Positions 54,401 through 64,000 of a stretch of DNA of 64,000 nucleotides are shown one piece after another (position 1 is the first letter of the stretch; every line of letters begins with the position of its first letter). Source of the DNA: Ambrosia x helenae (Eukaryota > Streptophyta > Magnoliopsida > Asterales > Asteraceae); assembly GCA_030844895.1 (NCBI GenBank), contig JAUTDX010007387.1:186001-250000 (forward strand). The letters are read 5' to 3'. A model generated the notes under the pieces. The model was not told where the DNA came from and searched no databases. It was given only the letters and a program-made list of their open reading frames with translations. The position numbers and the translations under genes were made by a program.

Positions 54401-57400
54401 TAGGTCAAAGAATACTGAACAACAGTTTATAAAGGCTGGAAATTCTTACTCTTGGAAATAATTTTATAGCCTAATGTACACCCTTATTGGGTTAGTCACA
54501 GGACCCCGAATCTCCTATCCTTATAGGAGAAGCCTAATTATAGTATTAACAAACTAAAATGGGTGTCTCGTTGGACATTCAGGTGCTGTAGGTCAAAGAA
54601 TACTGAACAACAGTTTATAAAGGCTGGAAATTCTTACTCTTGGAAATAATTTTATAGCCTAATGTACACCCTTATTGGGTTAGTCACAGGACCCCGAATC
54701 TCCTATCCTTATAGGAGAAGCCTAATTATAGTATTAACAAACTAAAATGGGTGTCTCGTTGGACATTCAGGTGCTGTAGGTCAAAGAATACTGAACAACA
54801 GTTTATAAAGGCTGGAAATTCTTACTCTTGGAAATAATTTTATAGCCTAATGTACACCCTTATTGGGTTAGTCACAGGACCCCGAATCTCCTATCCTTAT
54901 AGGAGAAGCCTAATTATAGTATTAACAAACTAAAATGGGTGTCTCGTTGGACATTCAGGTGCTGTAGGTCAAAGAATACTGAACAACAGTTTATAAAGGC
55001 TGGAAATTCTTACTCTTGGAAATAATTTTATAGCCTAATGTACACCCTTATTGGGTTAGTCACAGGACCCCGAATCTCCTATCCTTATAGGAGAAGCCTA
55101 ATTATAGTATTAACAAACTAAAATGGGTGTCTCGTTGGACATTCAGGTGCTGTAGGTCAAAGAATACTGAACAACAGTTTATAAAGGCTGGAAATTCTTA
55201 CTCTTGGAAATAATTTTATAGCCTAATGTACACCCTTATTGGGTTAGTCACAGGACCCCGAATCTCCTATCCTTATAGGAGAAGCCTAATTATAGTATTA
55301 ACAAACTAAAATGGGTGTCTCGTTGGACATTCAGGTGCTGTAGGTCAAAGAATACTGAACAACAGTTTATAAAGGCTGGAAATTCTTACTCTTGGAAATA
55401 ATTTTATAGCCTAATGTACACCCTTATTGGGTTAGTCACAGGACCCCGAATCTCCTATCCTTATAGGAGAAGCCTAATTATAGTATTAACAAACTAAAAT
55501 GGGTGTCTCGTTGGACATTCAGGTGCTGTAGGTCAAAGAATACTGAACAACAGTTTATAAAGGCTGGAAATTCTTACTCTTGGAAATAATTTTATAGCCT
55601 AATGTACACCCTTATTGGGTTAGTCACAGGACCCCGAATCTCCTATCCTTATAGGAGAAGCCTAATTATAGTATTAACAAACTAAAATGGGTGTCTCGTT
55701 GGACATTCAGGTGCTGTAGGTCAAAGAATACTGAACAACAGTTTATAAAGGCTGGAAATTCTTACTCTTGGAAATAATTTTATAGCCTAATGTACACCCT
55801 TATTGGGTTAGTCACAGGACCCCGAATCTCCTATCCTTATAGGAGAAGCCTAATTATAGTATTAACAAACTAAAATGGGTGTCTCGTTGGACATTCAGGT
55901 GCTGTAGGTCAAAGAATACTGAACAACAGTTTATAAAGGCTGGAAATTCTTACTCTTGGAAATAATTTTATAGCCTAATGTACACCCTTATTGGGTTAGT
56001 CACAGGACCCCGAATCTCCTATCCTTATAGGAGAAGCCTAATTATAGTATTAACAAACTAAAATGGGTGTCTCGTTGGACATTCAGGTGCTGTAGGTCAA
56101 AGAATACTGAACAACAGTTTATAAAGGCTGGAAATTCTTACTCTTGGAAATAATTTTATAGCCTAATGTACACCCTTATTGGGTTAGTCACAGGACCCCG
56201 AATCTCCTATCCTTATAGGAGAAGCCTAATTATAGTATTAACAAACTAAAATGGGTGTCTCGTTGGACATTCAGGTGCTGTAGGTCAAAGAATACTGAAC
56301 AACAGTTTATAAAGGCTGGAAATTCTTACTCTTGGAAATAATTTTATAGCCTAATGTACACCCTTATTGGGTTAGTCACAGGACCCCGAATCTCCTATCC
56401 TTATAGGAGAAGCCTAATTATAGTATTAACAAACTAAAATGGGTGTCTCGTTGGACATTCAGGTGCTGTAGGTCAAAGAATACTGAACAACAGTTTATAA
56501 AGGCTGGAAATTCTTACTCTTGGAAATAATTTTATAGCCTAATGTACACCCTTATTGGGTTAGTCACAGGACCCCGAATCTCCTATCCTTATAGGAGAAG
56601 CCTAATTATAGTATTAACAAACTAAAATGGGTGTCTCGTTGGACATTCAGGTGCTGTAGGTCAAAGAATACTGAACAACAGTTTATAAAGGCTGGAAATT
56701 CTTACTCTTGGAAATAATTTTATAGCCTAATGTACACCCTTATTGGGTTAGTCACAGGACCCCGAATCTCCTATCCTTATAGGAGAAGCCTAATTATAGT
56801 ATTAACAAACTAAAATGGGTGTCTCGTTGGACATTCAGGTGCTGTAGGTCAAAGAATACTGAACAACAGTTTATAAAGGCTGGAAATTCTTACTCTTGGA
56901 AATAATTTTATAGCCTAATGTACACCCTTATTGGGTTAGTCACAGGACCCCGAATCTCCTATCCTTATAGGAGAAGCCTAATTATAGTATTAACAAACTA
57001 AAATGGGTGTCTCGTTGGACATTCAGGTGCTGTAGGTCAAAGAATACTGAACAACAGTTTATAAAGGCTGGAAATTCTTACTCTTGGAAATAATTTTATA
57101 GCCTAATGTACACCCTTATTGGGTTAGTCACAGGACCCCGAATCTCCTATCCTTATAGGAGAAGCCTAATTATAGTATTAACAAACTAAAATGGGTGTCT
57201 CGTTGGACATTCAGGTGCTGTAGGTCAAAGAATACTGAACAACAGTTTATAAAGGCTGGAAATTCTTACTCTTGGAAATAATTTTATAGCCTAATGTACA
57301 CCCTTATTGGGTTAGTCACAGGACCCCGAATCTCCTATCCTTATAGGAGAAGCCTAATTATAGTATTAACAAACTAAAATGGGTGTCTCGTTGGACATTC

Positions 57401-60400
57401 AGGTGCTGTAGGTCAAAGAATACTGAACAACAGTTTATAAAGGCTGGAAATTCTTACTCTTGGAAATAATTTTATAGCCTAATGTACACCCTTATTGGGT
57501 TAGTCACAGGACCCCGAATCTCCTATCCTTATAGGAGAAGCCTAATTATAGTATTAACAAACTAAAATGGGTGTCTCGTTGGACATTCAGGTGCTGTAGG
57601 TCAAAGAATACTGAACAACAGTTTATAAAGGCTGGAAATTCTTACTCTTGGAAATAATTTTATAGCCTAATGTACACCCTTATTGGGTTAGTCACAGGAC
57701 CCCGAATCTCCTATCCTTATAGGAGAAGCCTAATTATAGTATTAACAAACTAAAATGGGTGTCTCGTTGGACATTCAGGTGCTGTAGGTCAAAGAATACT
57801 GAACAACAGTTTATAAAGGCTGGAAATTCTTACTCTTGGAAATAATTTTATAGCCTAATGTACACCCTTATTGGGTTAGTCACAGGACCCCGAATCTCCT
57901 ATCCTTATAGGAGAAGCCTAATTATAGTATTAACAAACTAAAATGGGTGTCTCGTTGGACATTCAGGTGCTGTAGGTCAAAGAATACTGAACAACAGTTT
58001 ATAAAGGCTGGAAATTCTTACTCTTGGAAATAATTTTATAGCCTAATGTACACCCTTATTGGGTTAGTCACAGGACCCCGAATCTCCTATCCTTATAGGA
58101 GAAGCCTAATTATAGTATTAACAAACTAAAATGGGTGTCTCGTTGGACATTCAGGTGCTGTAGGTCAAAGAATACTGAACAACAGTTTATAAAGGCTGGA
58201 AATTCTTACTCTTGGAAATAATTTTATAGCCTAATGTACACCCTTATTGGGTTAGTCACAGGACCCCGAATCTCCTATCCTTATAGGAGAAGCCTAATTA
58301 TAGTATTAACAAACTAAAATGGGTGTCTCGTTGGACATTCAGGTGCTGTAGGTCAAAGAATACTGAACAACAGTTTATAAAGGCTGGAAATTCTTACTCT
58401 TGGAAATAATTTTATAGCCTAATGTACACCCTTATTGGGTTAGTCACAGGACCCCGAATCTCCTATCCTTATAGGAGAAGCCTAATTATAGTATTAACAA
58501 ACTAAAATGGGTGTCTCGTTGGACATTCAGGTGCTGTAGGTCAAAGAATACTGAACAACAGTTTATAAAGGCTGGAAATTCTTACTCTTGGAAATAATTT
58601 TATAGCCTAATGTACACCCTTATTGGGTTAGTCACAGGACCCCGAATCTCCTATCCTTATAGGAGAAGCCTAATTATAGTATTAACAAACTAAAATGGGT
58701 GTCTCGTTGGACATTCAGGTGCTGTAGGTCAAAGAATACTGAACAACAGTTTATAAAGGCTGGAAATTCTTACTCTTGGAAATAATTTTATAGCCTAATG
58801 TACACCCTTATTGGGTTAGTCACAGGACCCCGAATCTCCTATCCTTATAGGAGAAGCCTAATTATAGTATTAACAAACTAAAATGGGTGTCTCGTTGGAC
58901 ATTCAGGTGCTGTAGGTCAAAGAATACTGAACAACAGTTTATAAAGGCTGGAAATTCTTACTCTTGGAAATAATTTTATAGCCTAATGTACACCCTTATT
59001 GGGTTAGTCACAGGACCCCGAATCTCCTATCCTTATAGGAGAAGCCTAATTATAGTATTAACAAACTAAAATGGGTGTCTCGTTGGACATTCAGGTGCTG
59101 TAGGTCAAAGAATACTGAACAACAGTTTATAAAGGCTGGAAATTCTTACTCTTGGAAATAATTTTATAGCCTAATGTACACCCTTATTGGGTTAGTCACA
59201 GGACCCCGAATCTCCTATCCTTATAGGAGAAGCCTAATTATAGTATTAACAAACTAAAATGGGTGTCTCGTTGGACATTCAGGTGCTGTAGGTCAAAGAA
59301 TACTGAACAACAGTTTATAAAGGCTGGAAATTCTTACTCTTGGAAATAATTTTATAGCCTAATGTACACCCTTATTGGGTTAGTCACAGGACCCCGAATC
59401 TCCTATCCTTATAGGAGAAGCCTAATTATAGTATTAACAAACTAAAATGGGTGTCTCGTTGGACATTCAGGTGCTGTAGGTCAAAGAATACTGAACAACA
59501 GTTTATAAAGGCTGGAAATTCTTACTCTTGGAAATAATTTTATAGCCTAATGTACACCCTTATTGGGTTAGTCACAGGACCCCGAATCTCCTATCCTTAT
59601 AGGAGAAGCCTAATTATAGTATTAACAAACTAAAATGGGTGTCTCGTTGGACATTCAGGTGCTGTAGGTCAAAGAATACTGAACAACAGTTTATAAAGGC
59701 TGGAAATTCTTACTCTTGGAAATAATTTTATAGCCTAATGTACACCCTTATTGGGTTAGTCACAGGACCCCGAATCTCCTATCCTTATAGGAGAAGCCTA
59801 ATTATAGTATTAACAAACTAAAATGGGTGTCTCGTTGGACATTCAGGTGCTGTAGGTCAAAGAATACTGAACAACAGTTTATAAAGGCTGGAAATTCTTA
59901 CTCTTGGAAATAATTTTATAGCCTAATGTACACCCTTATTGGGTTAGTCACAGGACCCCGAATCTCCTATCCTTATAGGAGAAGCCTAATTATAGTATTA
60001 ACAAACTAAAATGGGTGTCTCGTTGGACATTCAGGTGCTGTAGGTCAAAGAATACTGAACAACAGTTTATAAAGGCTGGAAATTCTTACTCTTGGAAATA
60101 ATTTTATAGCCTAATGTACACCCTTATTGGGTTAGTCACAGGACCCCGAATCTCCTATCCTTATAGGAGAAGCCTAATTATAGTATTAACAAACTAAAAT
60201 GGGTGTCTCGTTGGACATTCAGGTGCTGTAGGTCAAAGAATACTGAACAACAGTTTATAAAGGCTGGAAATTCTTACTCTTGGAAATAATTTTATAGCCT
60301 AATGTACACCCTTATTGGGTTAGTCACAGGACCCCGAATCTCCTATCCTTATAGGAGAAGCCTAATTATAGTATTAACAAACTAAAATGGGTGTCTCGTT

Positions 60401-60563
60401 GGACATTCAGGTGCTGTAGGTCAAAGAATACTGAACAACAGTTTATAAAGGCTGGAAATTCTTACTCTTGGAAATAATTTTATAGCCTAATGTACACCCT
60501 TATTGGGTTAGTCACAGGACCCCGAATCTCCTATCCTTATAGGAGAAGCCTAATTATAGTATT
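27476..60563 (-). repeat. Core of block B: 176 consecutive monomers in perfect phase
   Basis: 33,088 bp made of exactly 176 x 188 bp, with no length variant. By eye I found no substitution either, although I cannot exclude a few. The text of the sequence repeats line by line every 2,820 bp (15 monomers). There is no sign of a higher-order repeat, meaning no set of distinguishable monomers recurs as a group. No gene, insertion or unique spacer is present in this stretch. Confidence 0.95.
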
Positions 60564-60696
60564 AACAAACTAAAATGGGTGTCTCGTTGGACATTCAGGT
60601 GCTGTAGGTCAAAGAATACTGAACAACAGTTTATAAAGGCTGGAAATTCACTCTTGGAAATAATTTTATAGCCTAATGACACCCTTTTAGTTTGTT
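60564..60696. repeat. B/C polarity switch at ACACCC microhomology
   Basis: The last reverse monomer (from 60564) runs to CCTAATG at 60672-60678, with two bases lost in GGAAATTCACTCTTGG (consensus TTCTTACTC) near 60650 and the T of ATGTACACCC missing. ACACCC follows at 60679-60684. After it the sequence reads TTTTAGTTTGTT in forward orientation, with the expected A after ACACCC missing. In the monomer, GGGTGT (65-70) and ACACCC (170-175) form a 6 bp inverted repeat. The reverse block leaves through the first and the forward block enters at the second, so the switch is placed on this shared hexamer. Confidence 0.88.
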
Positions 60697-63600
60697 AATA
60701 CTATAATTACTTCTCCTATAGGATAGGAGATTCGGGGTCCTGTGACTAACCCAAAAGGGTGTACATTAGGCTATAAAATTATTTCCAAGAGTAAGAATTT
60801 CCAGCCTTTATAAACTGTTGTTCAGTATTCTTTGACCTACAGCACCTGAATGTCCAACGAGACACCCATTTTAGTTTGTTAATACTATAATTAGGCTTCT
60901 CCTATAAGGATAGGAGATTCGGGTCCTGTGACTAACCAATAAGGGTGTACATTAGGCTATAAAATTATTTCCAAGAGTAAGAATTTCCAGCCTTTATAAA
61001 CTGTTGTTCAGTATTCTTTGACCTACAGCACCTGAATGTCCAACGAGACACCCATTTTAGTTTGTTAATACTATAATTAGGCTTCTCCTATAAGGATAGG
61101 AGATTCGGGGTCCTGTGACTAACCCAATAAGGGTGTACATTAGGCTATAAAATTATTTCCAAGAGTAAGAATTTCCAGCCTTTATAAACTGTTGTTCAGT
61201 ATTCTTTGACCTACAGCACCTGAATGTCCAACGAGACACCCATTTTAGTTTGTTAATACTATAATTAGGCTTCTCCTATAAGGATAGGAGATTCGGGGTC
61301 CTGTGACTAACCCAATAAGGGTGTACATTAGGCTATAAAATTATTTCCAAGAGTAAGAATTTCCAGCCTTTATAAACTGTTGTTCAGTATTCTTTGACCT
61401 ACACACCTGAATGTCCAACGAGACACCCATTTTAGTTTGTTAATACTATAATTAGGCTTCTCCTATAAGGATAGGAGATTCGGGGTCCTGTGACTAACCC
61501 AATAAGGGTGTACATTAGGCTATAAAATTATTTCCAAGAGTAAGAATTTCCAGCCTTTATAAACTGTTGTTCAGTATTCTTTGACCTACAGCACCTGAAT
61601 GTCCAACGAGACACCCATTTTAGTTTGTTAATACTATAATTAGGCTTCTCCTATAAGGATAGGAGATTCGGGGTCCTGTGACTAACCCATAAGGGTGTAC
61701 ATTAGGCTATAAAATTATTTCCAAGAGTAAGAATTTCCAGCCTTTATAAACTGTTGTTCAGTATTCTTTGACCTACAGCACCTGAATGTCCAACGAGACA
61801 CCCATTTTAGTTTGTTAATACTATAATTAGGCTTCTCCTATAAGGATAGGAGATTCGGGGTCCTGTGACTAACCCAATAAGGGTGTACATTAGGCTATAA
61901 AATTATTTCCAAGAGTAAGAATTTCCAGCCTTTATAAACTGTTGTTCAGTATTCTTTGACCTACAGCACCTGAATGTCCAACGAGACACCCATTTTAGTT
62001 TGTTAATACTATAATTAGGCTTCTCCTATAAGGATAGGAGATTCGGGGTCCTGTGACTAACCCAATAAGGGTGTACATTAGGCTATAAAATTATTTCCAA
62101 GAGTAAGAATTTCCAGCCTTTATAAACTGTTGTTCAGTATTCTTTGACCTACAGCACCTGAATGTCCAACGAGACACCCATTTTAGTTTGTTAATACTAT
62201 AATTAGGCTTCTCCTATAAGGATAGGAGATTCGGGGTCCTGTGACTAACCCAATAAGGGTGTACATTAGGCTATAAAATTATTTCCAAGAGTAAGAATTT
62301 CCAGCCTTTATAAACTGTTGTTCAGTATTCTTTGACCTACAGCACCTGAATGTCCAACGAGACACCCATTTTAGTTTGTTAATACTATAATTAGGCTTCT
62401 CCTATAAGGATAGGAGATTCGGGGTCCTGTGACTAACCCAATAAGGGTGTACATTAGGCTATAAAATTATTTCCAAGAGTAAGAATTTCCAGCCTTTATA
62501 AACTGTTGTTCAGTATTCTTTGACCTACAGCACCTGAATGTCCAACGAGACACCCATTTTAGTTTGTTAATACTATAATTAGGCTTCTCCTATAAGGATA
62601 GGAGATTCGGGGTCCTGTGACTAACCCAATAAGGGTGTACATTAGGCTATAAAATTATTTCCAAGAGTAAGAATTTCCAGCCTTTATAAACTGTTGTTCA
62701 GTATTCTTTGACCTACAGCACCTGAATGTCCAACGAGACACCCATTTTAGTTTGTTAATACTATAATTAGGCTTCTCCTATAAGGATAGGAGATTCGGGG
62801 TCCTGTGACTAACCCAATAAGGGTGTACATTAGGCTATAAAATTATTTCCAAGAGTAAGAATTTCCAGCCTTTATAAACTGTTGTTCAGTATTCTTTGAC
62901 CTACAGCACCTGAATGTCCAACGAGACACCCATTTTAGTTTGTTAATACTATAATTAGGCTTCTCCTATAAGGATAGGAGATTCGGGGTCCTGTGACTAA
63001 CCCAATAAGGGTGTACATTAGGCTATAAAATTATTTCCAAGAGTAAGAATTTCCAGCCTTTATAAACTGTTGTTCAGTATTCTTTGACCTACAGCACCTG
63101 AATGTCCAACGAGACACCCATTTTAGTTTGTTAATACTATAATTAGGCTTCTCCTATAAGGATAGGAGATTCGGGGTCCTGTGACTAACCCAATAAGGGT
63201 GTACATTAGGCTATAAAATTATTTCCAAGAGTAAGAATTTCCAGCCTTTATAAACTGTTGTTCAGTATTCTTTGACCTACAGCACCTGAATGTCCAACGA
63301 GACACCCATTTTAGTTTGTTAATACTATAATTAGGCTTCTCCTATAAGGATAGGAGATTCGGGGTCCTGTGACTAACCCAATAAGGGTGTACATTAGGCT
63401 ATAAAATTATTTCCAAGAGTAAGAATTTCCAGCCTTTATAAACTGTTGTTCAGTATTCTTTGACCTACAGCACCTGAATGTCCAACGAGACACCCATTTT
63501 AGTTTGTTAATACTATAATTAGGCTTCTCCTATAAGGATAGGAGATTCGGGGTCCTGTGACTAACCCAATAAGGGTGTACATTAGGCTATAAAATTATTT

Positions 63601-64000
63601 CCAAGAGTAAGAATTTCCAGCCTTTATAAACTGTTGTTCAGTATTCTTTGACCTACAGCACCTGAATGTCCAACGAGACACCCATTTTAGTTTGTTAATA
63701 CTATAATTAGGCTTCTCCTATAAGGATAGGAGATTCGGGGTCCTGTGACTAACCCAATAAGGGTGTACATTAGGCTATAAAATTATTTCCAAGAGTAAGA
63801 ATTTCCAGCCTTTATAAACTGTTGTTCAGTATTCTTTGACCTACAGCACCTGAATGTCCAACGAGACACCCATTTTAGTTTGTTAATACTATAATTAGGC
63901 TTCTCCTATAAGGATAGGAGATTCGGGGTCCTGTGACTAACCCAATAAGGGTGTACATTAGGCTATAAAATTATTTCCAAGAGTAAGAATTTCCAGCCTT
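60679..64000 (+). repeat. Satellite array block C, 188 bp monomer, forward
   Basis: Forward orientation again, with 17 complete monomers and a 116 bp fragment at the window edge. Starts are at 60697, 60881, 61067, 61255, 61442, 61630 and 61817, then in exact 188 bp steps to 63885. Thirteen of the 17 are 188 bp long. From 61817 onward the copies look identical to the block A consensus. The array clearly continues past the right edge. No coding or RNA feature is present. Confidence 0.98.
60697..61816 (+). repeat. Frayed left part of block C
   Basis: Six monomers of 184, 186, 188, 187, 188 and 187 bp. The first loses GG in ATTAGGCTTC, an A in TATAAGG and a T in CCAATAAGG. The second loses a G in CGGGGTCC and a C in ACCCAATAA (60936-60937). 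The fourth loses a G in CTACAGCACC (near 61404), and the sixth an A in CCCAATAAGG (near 61690). These are almost all single-base deletions. Variation stops abruptly at 61817. Confidence 0.9.

Larger units (their letters stand above)
24755..60678 (-). repeat. Satellite array block B, 188 bp monomer, reverse complement
   Basis: The same satellite in opposite orientation, with 190 complete monomers and a fragment at each end. Starts of the reverse monomer (AACAAACTAAAAT) are at 24864, 25051, 25238, 25425, 25613, 25800, 25988, 26173, 26357, 26539, 26725, 26913, 27101, 27289 and 27476. From there they run in exact 188 bp steps to 60564. The first 14 copies include 9 of non-standard length (182-187 bp). 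The following 176 are all 188 bp. The block is noncoding for the same reason as block A, with stops in all six frames. Confidence 0.98.

Noticed and set aside
27476..60563. Higher-order repeat structure like that of human alpha satellite
   Set aside because: The copies look identical, so no multi-monomer unit can be told apart. The line pattern repeating every 2,820 bp is only the 60-column display and the 188 bp period coming back into register.
1..64000. Open reading frames repeated through the array
   Set aside because: Hand listing of stop codons in the monomer leaves at most about 96 nt open on the forward strand and 123 nt on the reverse. The 188 bp period rotates the frame each copy. 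Any short ORF is a by-product of repetition.
1..64000. Telomeric repeats, rDNA spacer or phage/plasmid concatemer
   Set aside because: No short telomere-type unit, rRNA sequence or coding content is present, and a 188 bp noncoding unit is too small for a replicon genome.

Overview
The whole 64 kb window is one tandem satellite DNA array. It holds no protein-coding gene, RNA gene, transposon or unique sequence that I can support. The unit is a 188 bp monomer, about 37% G+C by hand count (A 57, T 61, G 34, C 36), repeated head to tail. I count 338 complete monomers plus fragments, and 321 of the 338 are exactly 188 bp. A clean copy is at 189-376. All monomer positions below are numbered from the AATACTATAATT start, in forward orientation.

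A multi-kilobase, nearly invariant array with a nucleosome-scale unit points to heterochromatin of a eukaryotic chromosome (centromeric, pericentromeric, subtelomeric or B-chromosome). It does not look like bacterial, archaeal or viral DNA. I do not recognise the monomer and cannot name a species.

The array has three blocks of alternating polarity. Block A (1-24754) is forward, with 131 complete monomers. Block B (24755-60678) is the reverse complement, with 190 complete monomers. Block C (60679-64000) is forward again, with 17 complete monomers, and runs off the window. Block A also starts exactly at a monomer boundary, so the array probably continues on both sides.

The monomers are almost indistinguishable by eye. 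69 consecutive monomers at 1-12972 and 176 consecutive monomers at 27476-60563 keep perfect 188 bp phase. Nearly all variation lies around the two polarity switches: 24064-27475 around A/B, and about 60600-61816 around B/C. The A/B switch is a fold-back hairpin with 18 bp arms and a 21-nt loop. The B/C switch lies on a 6-bp ACACCC match that is one half of an inverted repeat inside the monomer.

Real inversion and assembly or read artefact are both open for these switches, and the same holds for the extreme homogeneity. The monomer carries an 8-bp-stem dyad, an 8-bp palindrome, short internal direct repeats and a partial CENP-B-box-like core. It has stops in every frame: the longest open stretch is about 31 codons forward and 40 codons reverse.
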